A stretch of 64,000 nucleotides of DNA, from assembly GCA_001599935.1 (NCBI GenBank), contig BCIJ01000036.1, forward strand, positions 1 through 64,000, given 5' to 3'. This document shows positions 1 to 10,213 of the stretch, piece by piece. The notes below the pieces were generated by a model, which was not told where the DNA came from, did no database searches, and saw only the letters and a program-made list of their open reading frames with translations. The position numbers and the translations under genes are program-made. Numbering within the stretch: position 1 is the stretch's first letter; the number at the start of each line of letters is the position of its first letter. Source of the stretch: Holtermannia corniformis (Eukaryota > Basidiomycota > Tremellomycetes > Holtermanniales).

Positions 1-100
1 GGAAAGCCCTTGAAATTTAGCACATTTTATGTTCCCTCCGCCTCCACTTTTTGCGTGTTTAAGCCAAGTTCAGCTGCCCGCACTGACCGCAGACTCCGCC

Positions 101-150
101 ACATTCCGTCACATTCTGCCACATTCCGTCAGGTTCTGTGCTATTCCGTC
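101..150. repeat. Short decamer repeat
   Basis: Four to five imperfect copies of a 10-bp unit, ACATTCCGTC, run head to tail here. They lie downstream of the small minus-strand gene at 293-832. The rest of bases 1-292 shows no convincing gene. Confidence 0.5.
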
Positions 151-292
151 ATTCTCCAACATGTTCCATGATGTTCCATGGCCGCCTTGGGGCTCCACGC
201 AGTTGTCAGTGGCATCTTGAACGCTCAGTGGCATCAACACGTCTTCATCCACAGTATTACATCGTTGCCACACTCCTACTGCCACTGCCACA

Positions 293-832
293 TCACGCCA
301 TCTCTCGGCACTGCTGGAGTGTCTCCTCCATCTCATCGAGGGCCGGGGCCACCTCCTCCACGGAGCCCCCACCCATGATGCTCCACACCGCATCCATGAG
401 GTTATCAGCGGCTTTTGCCACCTTAAAGAACCTCTCCTCGGCAGGCACCTGCACATGACCCTGTACCTTGGGCTGTCTTTTATTATGGCCAATCAAGGTA
501 CAAGGTTTGTTCTGCCAAGTACACTTGGCACATCTCCTATTAGGCATGGCAACACATGCCTGCCCTGTCTTCAGGCACTTATCACAAGGTTGTTCCTTAA
601 TGTTGCCCTGCCTAATTATATTGGCAGTGGCAACACACCTTTGGACCTGATGATCATTAGTAATTAAGTCTAAACTTAGGAGACTTTACATTACCTTGTG
701 CCTGGAGCAATAACTCCTACGGGGAATTTCCATGATCTCCTTGGCTATCTTCTCCAGCTGATCCCTTTGATTGTCCACAGGATCAGGTGAAGGAGATATT
801 AGAGACCATGAGTTGTCAATGATGTCAGACAT
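293..832 (-). CDS. Small protein with a Zn2Cys6-like cysteine cluster
   Basis: A two-exon gene (exons 832-695 and 646-293) with a 48-nt intron (GTAATG donor, TACTAATGA branch region, CAG end) encodes 163 residues. After an acidic N-terminal segment there are six cysteines spaced C-x2-C-x6-C-x7-C-x2-C-x6-C (roughly residues 66-95), which is the spacing of the fungal Zn(II)2Cys6 binuclear cluster. The usual basic residues between the cysteines are only partly present, so DNA binding is possible but not certain. The C-terminal third is a short acidic and Met-rich segment. The start has AATG in a good context and a TATAAATA box about 55 bp upstream. The gene diverges from the gene at 1434 and shares its promoter. 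Many agaricomycete genomes carry similar small cysteine-cluster proteins of unknown role. I do not recognise a named gene. Confidence 0.72.
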
Positions 833-928
833 TGGTGGTTGGCTGATATGAAAAGTGAAGTTGGTTACTTGGCCCCTGGGCTCTCTTATTTATACCTTTT
901 CGAGACCCAGGTTTGCCACCCAAACAGC

Positions 929-1227
929 TGAGTCAGCGTTCCCGCGGCTGAGTCAGCATTCCCGCAGCTGAGTCAGCATTCCCACGGCTTAGTCAGCATT
1001 TGCCACCCAGAGGCAAATCCTGTTCCCACGGCTGAGTCAGCATTCCCACAGCTGAGTCAGCATTCCCACGGCTGAGTCAGCATTCCCACGGCTGAGTCAG
1101 CATTCCCACAGCTTAGTCAGGATTTGCCACCCAGTGGCAAATCCTGTTCCCACAGCTGAGTCAGCCATTCTATTCTTAGCCTGAGGCTTTATTCCTATTG
1201 GCCAATGCTGTTCCCACTGCTGACTCA
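929..1227. repeat. 20-bp minisatellite carrying AP-1/Gcn4-type sites
   Basis: The unit is close to CATTCCCACGGCTGAGTCAG. TGAGTCA starts at 929, 949, 969, 1033, 1053, 1073, 1093 and 1157, TGACTCA at 1221, and a variant TTAGTCA at 989 and 1113. The array is broken twice by a TTTGCCACCCAG-GGCAAATCC insert. A second repeat, about 40 bp and holding the CCAAT palindrome, is duplicated at 1166-1206 and 1231-1270. Confidence 0.9.
1120..1144. repeat. Perfect 11-bp inverted repeat with 3-bp spacer
   Basis: GGATTTGCCAC and GTGGCAAATCC flank CCA. A related but imperfect copy lies at about 998-1020. Both interrupt the 20-bp minisatellite, so the inverted repeat is part of a larger repeat unit of about 124 bp. 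Confidence 0.9.
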
Positions 1228-1433
1228 GCCATTCTATTCTTAGCTTGAGGCTTTATTCCTATTGGCCAATACACCATGCTTACCAAGCCTCTGAACTTTG
1301 TTTGCCACCCGGTCCACAGGTATATATAGAGCCACTTTGAGCCCTCCAAGACCCACCCACTCACCAAACTTTACGTTCACACATCCATAACACATCACCC
1401 AACAACAACCCCACCACAGCTACACGTAACAGC

Positions 1434-3115
1434 ATGCCAGAATTCCCTGAAGCTCGAGACTTCTGGCGACGTGCCTGTGCTGTTCTTCCAGACACGCCTA
1501 TCTGGTCGCAGCTGCACCTACATCCTATCTGTGCGGGCAACCAGCTCCTCAGATTCTACGGTGGTTACCACGATTTCCGCGAAGCCTGGGGTCTGGATGC
1601 AGACCCTGATTACGAAATGCCCACGAATATCGTGATGAGCTCCGACAGGGTTAGCTTCCATGGCAAAACAGTTCTTATTGCCTTGGACCATCCAGAAAAA
1701 CCCCCATGGCACATGCAACTGGAGTTTTCGTTACATGGCCAGTTTGTCGTGATGCCGCTTCAAGAACTCCAAAACGCCGAACAATACTGGATGTGGGACG
1801 GCCCACTCCGTCAGCCACTAACTCAATTTGACATCCGTCAATTTGATACGAGGACTGGTCCGAAGGTTCTTGCCTTTGTTGATTCGAACGGAGGAACATC
1901 AAAAATAAAATTCCTGCCTGGTGAACGTGCTGTCCCTGCTAAGAATGGGCCATGCATCGTCAACCATCAACCACAATTCCTGGCCAATGTTGGACAATGG
2001 ACTTGCCAAGAAACAAATCAATCTGCTGTGTTGCGAGTGATCAGAGACAAGTAAGCCTTCCTATATCACAGAGTTGTTTGCTGATGTTTGTAGCCAGCAG
2101 GTCTTTGCTGGCCTTGGTGCTTGCACAGCAACCGAGCTGTTGCACCTTGCCAGCATCCACCCTCTCACGCCAGGTGGCCTCGTCTTTGGTAAAAAGCCAC
2201 TTCATCCAGCCTTCCGTCCTGCTGGCTACGTGCCTGGCTACCGTGACCAGCTCTTGGCAGCCATCCCCCCTTTCGTCAACACGTATACCAACAGCACATA
2301 CGACAGAAATGTGCCAAAGACACCAAACTCCTTGTCAGCGTTTACACACTCCCCATCAGTGAACGCTTTCAGGGAGAAGATCACCAAAGTGTTCCGCAAG
2401 ACTGGAGGGGATAGTATGGTCAAAATCCCCAATGATCAGTACAACTTCCTACTCGGAAACAACTGGATTACACCAACTCCAGTACCCCAGAGCCGCATGG
2501 GTAGGGCACTCAGGCCAAGCGAAAGCAAGCAAACCCGAGTTTACTACCTCAAATGGAGGACTGGAGGACAACAGTTGACAACATTGTCAATATTCACTGT
2601 CTTTGCCGTGTTCCCGTGGATACCTGCACACCTACAGTGTATGGAGTGGACACTGCCAACAATGGAAGCAGCCCAGCTGGCAAGTGACGACATGATCTGG
2701 TATGCTCTCCCTGGTCTCAACGGTAAGCTGATTGTGACTGGTACGTGTTGGTTATCTAATGACGTCTACAGGCCATGTTGGTGTTGTGCCATACGGCGAC
2801 CCAGCCTTTGCAGCCAAAGCATTAAACGCTGTCAACAACATTCCCCAGATTGGTGTTGCTTCGTTCCAAGGAACTCAGAATATTGAGGCCATTGAACGCA
2901 ATGCTGCCACTCGACGGAGACAAATTTACACTGGTAACCCTGGAAGGCCACTGCAAATGCGAGGCTACCAGGCAGAGCTAGCTGGTGTCCCAGCTTCCAT
3001 GCGTTCCTACCAAGAGACACAAGACGCTTCAGGCAGGCACTTTACCCACAATCTCTTCTGGGACGCAGAGGAGGAAGAGGAGGAGAGGGAATATGAATCT
3101 GAGGAAGACATGTAA
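1434..3115 (+). CDS. Unknown 529-residue protein with acidic C-terminal tail
   Basis: Three exons (1434-2050, 2094-2722, 2772-3115) join in phase across introns of 43 and 49 nt; the second has a clear CTAATGAC branch site. The product is about 529 residues, rich in Trp, Tyr, Pro and Gln, with no signal peptide or membrane segment. It ends in a strongly acidic stretch (six consecutive Glu, then Arg/Tyr/Ser and more acid). I recognise no domain. The 5' leader after the TATA box at 1321 is A/C-rich, as in highly expressed fungal genes. The position next to retroelement, satellite and recombinase sequences suggests an accessory or mobile-element gene, but this is inference. Intron placement could be off by a few codons; the overall reading frame is well supported. 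Confidence 0.7.
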
Positions 3116-3670
3116 ATGGCTGTGATGTGTGTACGATTCTATGACTGTATGATCTGCAATGTAATATACATGTTGTTGTATCAAAACTGCAAGTGCCGCA
3201 ACCAGCGCAGTCTCAACAGCGTGGAGGCAGGGCCCACTGCAGCACAGACTGCACCAGTTGTTGTGGATGTTGGCTGTGACGGTCTGAGGTGATGCCACGG
3301 GTTCGGCGTCTGCGGAATTTCACAAACCCCAAGTACCAGTTGTGACTGCGCAATCCAGGGCTTCCGTACGTACGGATCCGTATATAAACTCGAAGAGCCT
3401 ACGGAATACGGATCTTTATACGCATGTACGGATATACGAATCTGTACTCTGGGTCAATCACGCAACTTCAAGTGGCAGCTGCGCACAAGCATAATCATCT
3501 AACAAGTGCTTTGTCACGCCTACAGCAGTGTCACGTGGTGAGTAGCCGCTTCGCAGCGCTCAGAGTGCCAGAGGTGCTATCGCACCACTGTCTGTGCGTT
3601 GCGGCTGTGCCGCCGCGCTGCGCGCGCCCCTTGTCTTCCGTGTCTTCTGCGTCTTCTGCGTCGTCTCCTG
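3116..3670. other. Intergenic, no gene seen
   Basis: This is the 3' flank of the gene at 1434. Short TACGGAT/TACGTACGG words recur at 3365-3440. A TCTTCTGCGT-rich patch at 3630-3670 resembles the low-complexity tract at 20175-20440. I see no conserved coding frame. Confidence 0.6.
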
Positions 3671-3745
3671 TTGTATCTACATCGCTCGAATATTATAGTG
3701 TTCTCACTCTATCCTCGCTTGTCAAAGCTTAAGGTTCCTCGTTGT
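3671..3745. repeat. Left copy of a 75-bp direct repeat flanking a retroelement remnant
   Basis: Runs from TTGTATCTACATC to AAGGTTCCTCGTTG. It has the same orientation and length as the copy at 5272-5346, with about a dozen mismatches. The decayed reverse transcriptase lies between them. Confidence 0.8.
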
Positions 3746-4270
3746 GAGGATGCGGTTGCTGAGAGACGACGGGCGTTGGATGGGCGACGCGTGACGACTC
3801 TTAGGTCGCTAGGCGGAGCAAAGCTAGCTAGTACTCGAGAACTACTTAGAGTACTCGAGGGTTTGACTTTAGTCGGTGGGTTGCGATAGCAATAGGTAAC
3901 TGTTGGGATGTACAAGTGTGATGCATCTCTCGAGGCGCAGGACGCCGTATGGCTGCGGCAGTCGGAGCGCGCCGAGCTCCGCAATTTTCGAGCGAGGCGA
4001 GCGGCGAGCGGTGTTTGGTTTGTAAGATACGCGGCTAATGCCGTCCGCCGAAGAACGACCATCAGTAGCCGTTGCGGCGTGCTGATGACCTCTTGAGCGA
4101 CGCCTGCTCTCATGCCAACTACCCTCCGTGAGACTCGTAGTGCGGAATCCCGCTTTCCGCTGCGCAACCAAGAGTTTCCCTTCCGGAGGTAGATCTTTGC
4201 CAATCCCGCCTCGACCTCCCAGTCCTCGTCTTCCTTAGGCGAGGGCATCACACCGCATTGCCAGTGTTAT

Positions 4271-5220
4271 TCATCTTGGCTGCGGAAGAAGGGTAGCAGG
4301 GCATGTGCCAGGGGTTCCTCGGGAGAGGGAGAGGTTGTCGGCAAGGTTTTCCTCGGACGTGACGTAAACGAAGGACAACATGATGTCAGCGTCCTGGCAG
4401 TTGTCTAGTGTGCGTCGAATGGCCAAGTTTATGGATACGTTTCGCGATCGTTGCCGCTTGAACGATTGCAACGAACCCAGGTTGTCTGAATGGATCGCCA
4501 TTTCTATCGCGACGGCTTCTGCCCAGCCGATGTCGTAGCCTTTTGGTTGTGCTCCTCTCCATCGCCACCAGCTCCCGTTGTTGTTGATTCACACGCTGAC
4601 ACCGAACGAGGTGGAAGTGTCAACATGGATTCTCATGGACAAGTGAGGACGCCGGATTGCCAGAGCAGCGGCGTGGAGGTGATGGTCTTGGACAACCACT
4701 GCGCTTCCTCAAGGAGTGATTTTGGCGGGAAACGCGTTGCGAAGTTGTCCTTGAAACTCGTGATGTAATGCGTAAAAGGCGGCAGCCGAGTGCGGGATGT
4801 GGGAATGACGAGTGAATAATGATTCAGGGTGCCGATAAGAGCTTCGGTTTCCTTGCGGCCGTGGTGAGATTGCTGTAAGAACGGAGCAATGCGCGACAGG
4901 ATTTTGACCTTCTTGTCCGCCGGTATGTATGCAGACCGTGCAGGTTACGAGGCACCATTGCAGACTGAGATAGCATTGTCAAGCGAAGTTGAAGATCTTA
5001 TCCATGGAGAACGGAACGCCAAGGTCAGCCCAGAGGTTGAGCACCGATTGCAACAATGCTTTGTCACAAGGGCCTCGGATGATCACGAAGTCGTCTACCC
5101 ATTTTGTGATGGAGGCTCAGGGAAGTGCGACTCCATGATGGCAACGAGGGCATCCGCAATTCGCCGACAGCCAGACGGGTGTCTATCGTGAACGAGTGGG
5201 CGTCTCATCGGTTGTCTGGC
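4271..5220 (-). mobile_element. Decayed retroelement: reverse transcriptase and RNase H remnants
   Basis: On the minus strand, near 5105, a KWVDDFVIIRG segment matches the catalytic YVDD box of reverse transcriptases. It is followed after a stop and a frameshift by a thumb/connection region (LLWQSG near 4680) and then by RNase H residues: SDNLGSLQSF, SRNVSINLAIRR and VTSEENLADNLS-SRG (4501-4290). Tyrosine-recombinase retroelements (DIRS/Ngaro) of basidiomycetes carry an RNase H end of this kind, but the family call is tentative because no recombinase or integrase is left. At least two frameshifts or stops make it non-functional. With the flanking direct repeats at 3671 and 5272 the remnant unit is about 1.7 kb, much shorter than a complete element. 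Confidence 0.78.
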
Positions 5221-5271
5221 CTTGGGGATTTGGCCCTTACGTGTTGCCGCTGTCGAGATCGCTTCTCTTTG

Positions 5272-5346
5272 TTGTATCTACATCACTCGAATATTATAGT
5301 GTTCTCATCCTATTCTCGCTCGTTGATCCTCAAGGTTCCTCGTTGC
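5272..5346. repeat. Right copy of the 75-bp direct repeat
   Basis: Partner of 3671-3745. The central part TCGAATATTATAGTGTTCTC is identical in the two copies. The pair could be the ends of LTR or split-repeat termini, internally deleted. Confidence 0.8.
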
Positions 5347-6428
5347 GGAACCTTGCTTTCCGCATTGCTGCGTTCATCGGTGTTCACCAAGATGTGCCCG
5401 GCAGCCATGAAACGACCCTCGCACACTTTCCATAATGCTGACACACCCTTTTCATGCAGCCATAGTTCATTTTCAGCAGCTGACGCGACGACATTCAACT
5501 CAAAACTTGTTCAAAGTGAGAAATTGCCCTCTTGTGCCATGCGTCTTTTCTCCCTCGGTGAGTGCGCTAGCCACGCAATTCTTTTCAATTCGTGAACCTC
5601 ATGGACTGTTCTTAGTAGTATGAAGTGCTTGAAGCGTGTACAGCACATGGTGTTCACCAATCACGCTTGATGTCCAGCCATCGTGAGAAAAAAAAGGGCT
5701 TGGCTTTGACAGCCTATATCTGACCAACGAATTGTGCTATCCACATTCTGTCTTCACAGGCTTGTAGTGCGCGGTTTGGTCTATCTTTATTTGCAAAAAG
5801 ATCTGGGTCCCGATCAAAATTGGATTTTACACAGCTACATGCGCAAGTGCTGTCTCTGACGAAGGGTACAACTTCAACAGCTGATATCTTGCCGAGCACT
5901 GATGATATCCACGTTCTGTCTTCACAGGTTTGTAGTTTTTGGCTTTCGCAAGCCTACCATGCATGGGACTGACGTCATTGCGCAGAACTAGATTTTACAT
6001 CATGAGCAGCACAAGCCCAATATCTAAGACGTTATCGCGTTGCTCCACCAGTATGCCATGTTAATACTGCCTAGTACAGGTCATCTTATGCATTAAGACC
6101 CACTAGAACCACAGTCTAGCAGCTACCATCACGCGCTGCGAGATGTCTGGAAGTGCAGACATGCGTCAAGTGGGACAAAGGTGCACGTCTGTATCAGACT
6201 TCAATTCTCCTGCAGAGTTGCTTAGCAGAATAGGACGATGTTAATCATACATCAGGTGCTACATATGCAGTCTGAGCATACTGCATGATCTCTGGCCAAC
6301 CGCAGACACGCGCAGTGCTGGTGAGGATGCATGTCTAGATCTGACTGCCATTGGCTGGGCTGCGTGTTTGGCCCGCATGAAACTCCGCGACGAGTCTAGA
6401 TCTTGGTCAGATGGAGTGGACATTACGG
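5347..6428. other. Gene-free flank with degenerate satellite copies
   Basis: No coding region is supported. The words TTCTGTCTTCACAGG-TTGTAGT recur at about 5748 and 5916. From about 6140 the sequence increasingly resembles the 147-bp satellite unit, for example the GATGTCTGG...GTCTAGATC words, and looks like eroded edge copies of that array. Confidence 0.55.
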
Positions 6429-8155
6429 CCCACCCGCACATGACACATACAAGCATCCTCGAGATGCTATGTACGAAGTTTTATTGCGCTACGTGGACTA
6501 GAACACACTGCAGACATGTACGTAGTTGGCCAGAGGGCGCACCTGTACCTGGTTCCAGTCAATCTTGCTTTGTGGCTCTGTGGCCCACCCGTATAGGACG
6601 TCTGTTCACATGCTTGAGATGCTACTTACAGAGTTTCAGCGCACTGCGTGGTCACTTGCCACCTGCATAGCTGCACGAGGCTAGCAGAAGAGTACGTCTA
6701 GATCTGGCTCTGAAGAGTTACACTCCGTGGCTCACCTGCTAGGACGTTTGTGTGGAGCCGCGGGATGCTACTTACAAAGTTTCAGCTTCGAACAACGTCT
6801 CTGGAACCACGCAGACACTGACAGAGTTGGGCAAGGAGCGCATCTGGATCTGGCTCCCAGACGTTTCACTTTGTGGCCCACCCATAGAATACATCATTAT
6901 AGACACCCGAGATGCTGCCTGTAAATTTTCAGCATCCTGCGTGGTCCATGACTTGCTGCAGACGTGCAAGAAGTGGGTCTGGGTGCGCAGCCAGATCTCA
7001 CACTGACGGGTTGCACTCTGCGACCCACCCGGATAGGATGTCTGTATATATCCTCGAGATACTGTGTGCAAAGTTTCAGCACGCTGCGTGGTCTCTGACG
7101 AGCTGCAGACATGTACGAAGTTGGCCTATGAGCGCGTCTGGACCTAGCTTCGGAGAATTTCTCTATATGGCCCACCCGCACGATACGTTAGTATAGGTGC
7201 TTGAGGTGCTGTGTGCAAAGTTTCAGCACACTGCGTAGTCTCTGACGAGCTGCAGACATGTACGAAGTTGGCCTCGGAGCGCGTCTAGATCTCGCTCCAG
7301 CAAATTTCACTTTGTGGCCCACCCGCATGAGACGTCTGTATAGATGGTCGAGATGCTCTGTACAAAGTTTGAACACGCTGCGTGGTCTGTAGCACCCTGC
7401 AGACGTGCACGAAGCTAGTCTGGGTGCGCAACTAGATCTGGAGCTGACGAATTTCACTTTGTGGCCCACCCGTATAGGACGTCTCTAGACATCCTCGAGA
7501 TGCTCTGTACAAAGTTTCAGCACGCTGCGTGGTCACTGGCCACCTGCATAGCTGCACGAAGCTAGCAGAAGGGTGCGTCTAGATCTCGCTCCAGCGAATT
7601 TCACTTTACGGCCCACCCGCATGAGACGTCAGTAGACATCCTCGGCATGCTATGTGCAAGGTTTCAGACCGCTGCGTGGTCTCTGGCATGCAGCATACAT
7701 GTACGAAGTCAGCTGGAGGGCACGTCTGGATCTCGCTCTGACGGATTTCACTTTATGGCCCACCCGTCTCAGACGTCTGCAAACATCCTCGAGATGCTAT
7801 GTACAAAGTTTCAGACCGCTGCGTGGTCTGTGGCTGGCTGCACACACGCACGAAGTTGGCAAAGCTGTACGTCTGGATCTCGCTCTAACGAATTTCACTT
7901 TATGGCCCACCCGTATGAGACGTTAGCAAAGACCTCTGAGATGCTATGTGCAAAGTCTCGACGCGCTGCATGGTCTGTAGCACGCTGCAGACTTGCACGA
8001 AGCTGGTCTGGGTGCGCAGCTAGATCTGGAGCTGACGAGTTTCACTTTGTGGCCCACCCGTACAGGACGTCTCTAGACATCCTCAAGACGCTCTGTACAA
8101 AGTTTCAGCACGCTGCATGGTCTGTAGCACCCTGCAGACGTGCACCAAGTTGGCT
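6429..8155. repeat. Tandem satellite, 147-bp period, about 12 copies
   Basis: The anchor CCCACCC (or its variant) starts at 6429, 6584, 6731, 6877, 7024, 7171, 7318, 7465, 7612, 7759, 7906 and 8053. All eight intervals from 6877 to 8053 are exactly 147 bp. The earlier ones are 155 (an 8-bp duplication), 147 and 146. Each unit carries GAGATGCT-TGTACAAAGTTTCAGC, GCTGCGTGGTC, TGCAGACxTGCACGAAG, a TCTAGATCT box and TTTCACTTTGTGG. Copies are clearly diverged from one another. The last copy is cut at about 8155. Because 147 is divisible by three, open frames run through several copies on both strands; I do not regard these as genes. Confidence 0.93.
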
Positions 8156-8211
8156 GGTACACCGGTGCATCTCTAAGTGGGAACAGGTTCACCGATGCAT
8201 CTCTCTAAGTT

Positions 8212-10059
8212 CTAAATGGGTACAGGCGGTATGATATGAATGAACTGTGATGCTATACTAATAGGGATGCTGACGGTAGCCTCTGATACCGGAGCAGCAA
8301 GGCTATTGCCATGGGCAAAGGCCACTAGAGATGACCGGTGGCCTGTCACCGGTGCAATCCCATGCTCAACCCCGATGGCAAAGAAGACTACATCACCGGG
8401 GCAGTATGATAGCTTCAGAGGCTTGCCATCACCGGTGCTGAGTGTTGGCAAGATGAGCTCACCACCGGTGAAGTCCCCAAGGGGAGTCATGGCTGCCGGT
8501 GTGGTCAGAACTGGTATGGATGTGTACGGTCACTCACCTGAGTAGCCACCGGCAGCATCAGCTGGGTCCTTGTGTGTCCGGCACCTGATGTTGTGCAGGA
8601 CAGCAGTACCTAGCCAGGCAGACCGACCGGAGGGGGCTATGGTGTTCTGGCCCGGCCGAGCAGCCTGCATCTGAACATTGGCCCGGTAGCTGCTCAGAGT
8701 CAGCATGCCACCGACAGCTTGGCCACTTACACATAGTACAGCTCCGGGAAGAGATGCTGCAGCATGTGGCCCATGGTCTGCAGCATCGGGGCAATGGTAT
8801 GGAAGAAGGTGCCGACAGCTCTGGCCCGACCGAGTGAGAAGGGCTTGCTGCCGACCCCAAAGGCCTCCGATGACATGTTGACACCCTTCTCTGGGTGACC
8901 GAGCTCTTGCCTAGTGACAGTGAGTGACCGACACAGAGGCAGGGACCGACACACCAGTAGGCAAAGTGATGAACACCACACCCGGGCCCCATCTCCTCAT
9001 GGCCTCTCGACCGAGCACCTAGGGTCTTGGCCGGTACCTCTCTGGCCAGTGCAGTGATAGCAGCCGATGTGATACCTGTGTAGTGTGTCAGTGATGTGAC
9101 TGACAGAGTAGATGACCGGCAGGGTACATGACCGACCGAGCCAGAGTGACCGAGCCAGAGTGACCGACCGAGAGGGTGACCGACAGGATGAATGGATGGA
9201 TGGAGTCACCGGCAGGATGAGAGTGACCGACAGGGTAGGACAGAGAGGACAGAGGGACAGAGGGACAGAGGGACAGAGGGACAGAGGGACAGAGGGACAG
9301 AGGGGAGGGACCGACCGACAGCATAGCAGCATGAGACCGACCGACCGAGACCAAACTCACCGGTCAATTTCTTCTGCCCACCCGGGCCAACTATGCTCTC
9401 CAGTCTGATCTTAATCAGCACCGGTGCTCCCTCAGCATCATAGACAATGGTGTCTCCATGAAGCACCGGCAGCTCTGAGTCACCGGCATCATATCTGTTG
9501 GCCCGGTCAGTCCAGGCCTTCTGACTGGCCTTCTTGCCGGTGGGATAGGGAGGCAGCCGGTTGGGGATAGCCTCAATCTGTGCCAGTGTCACCGGTACAC
9601 TGATTCTATCTGTCCAGAGTCAGCATCTCTACCGGTGAAGTAGCATCACCACCGGTGCTGACCAGATCAGCACCGGACTTACTGGCATGACCGAGGGCTG
9701 CCCTCAGTCTGTTTCTGTACCACCGGGGCTCATGCTTCTCCTCCCAGTCCTGGGGAGTCAGAGGGACTTGATACTGCCGGTGATGTCAGCATCCACCCGA
9801 CCGGTCAGAAAATTAAAAGTTGAAGGATCTTCCCGGGAGTTGACACATAGCCGGTCACCCCAGTAGGATCAGTACAGCCCACATAGCCGGGACTGTACAG
9901 AAAGAAAGTTGAAGGATCTTCCCAAGAGTTGACACATAGCCGGTCACCTCGGTAGGATCAGTGCAGCCCACATGGCCGGGACTGCACAGAAGAGTGCCCG
10001 AGGGCAATGTAGTAAGGATAAAGCACACCACAGAGCTGACTTACCGGGTTGGCTGCCAT
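8212..10059 (-). CDS. TET/JBP-type 2-oxoglutarate/Fe(II) dioxygenase
   Basis: Seven exons (10059-10045, 9773-9683, 9609-9361, 9075-8982, 8910-8731, 8689-8538, 8492-8212) join in phase into a 353-residue protein. The C-terminal third is a double-stranded beta-helix dioxygenase core: Fe ligands H249 and D251 in RTHKDPAD, the block GDFTGGELILP, PGDVVFF, distal Fe ligand H304 in GVEHGI, and the 2-oxoglutarate-binding arginine R313 in GHRSSL. This arrangement matches the fungal TET/JBP family, whose characterised members oxidise 5-methylcytosine or thymine in DNA and which in basidiomycetes are often spread with KDZ transposons. The activity here is inferred. No KDZ transposase is visible in the window. 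The first exon has only five codons. Introns 1 and 3 are enlarged by a tandem duplication and a microsatellite. All catalytic residues are present, so the gene may be active. Confidence 0.85.
9238..9304. repeat. GGACAGAG microsatellite inside an intron
   Basis: About eight copies of an 8-bp unit lie in the 285-nt third intron of the dioxygenase gene, flanked by GACCGACCGA-rich DNA. Confidence 0.9.
9816..9993. repeat. 89-bp tandem duplication inside the first intron
   Basis: Two copies (9816-9904, 9905-9993), about 90% alike, both start AAAGTTGAAGGATCTTCCC and contain ACACATAGCCGGTCACC. The duplication lengthens the first intron of the dioxygenase gene and does not touch coding sequence. Confidence 0.88.
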
Positions 10060-10187
10060 GACTTGACTTGGGACTGACCGGTGAGATGCTGAGCAACCGG
10101 CACTCTGAGTCTGAGTCTGACCGACCGGCTGCTGACCAAGTGCCACTAATGTTGTAGGAGATAAGCGACGCCATAGGCTTTAAGCTA

Positions 10188-10213
10188 GTCATGTGATCAG
10201 CGTCATGTGATCA
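10188..10213. repeat. Tandem TCATGTGATCAGC motif
   Basis: Two adjacent 13-bp copies lie in the short interval between the dioxygenase start (10059) and the 3' end of the recombinase-helicase gene (10342). Related CACGTGATCAG words occur near 17553 and 19778. Role unknown. Confidence 0.6.

Larger units (their letters stand above)
833..1433. promoter_or_regulatory. Bidirectional promoter with arrayed TGAGTCA sites
   Basis: This interval separates two divergent genes. It holds a TATAAATA box facing left (887-894), a TATATATA box facing right (1321-1328), two perfect ATTGGCCAAT palindromes that are CCAAT boxes on both strands (1197-1206, 1261-1270), and nine copies of the palindromic core TGAGTCA/TGACTCA. 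That core is the binding site of Gcn4/AP-1 bZIP proteins. Binding is inferred from the motif. Confidence 0.75.

Noticed and set aside
3709..4251. 180-codon minus-strand frame downstream of the RNase H remnant
   Set aside because: Low-complexity Ser/Arg composition, no family resemblance, and it runs through the left direct repeat.
6429..8155. CRISPR-like array
   Set aside because: The repeats are contiguous 147-bp units without unique spacers, in a eukaryotic context.
7647..8234. 195-codon open frame with 49-residue repeats
   Set aside because: It lies entirely in the 147-bp satellite. Because 147 is a multiple of three, several frames on both strands stay open, so the frame is a by-product of the repeat and not evidence for a repeat protein.
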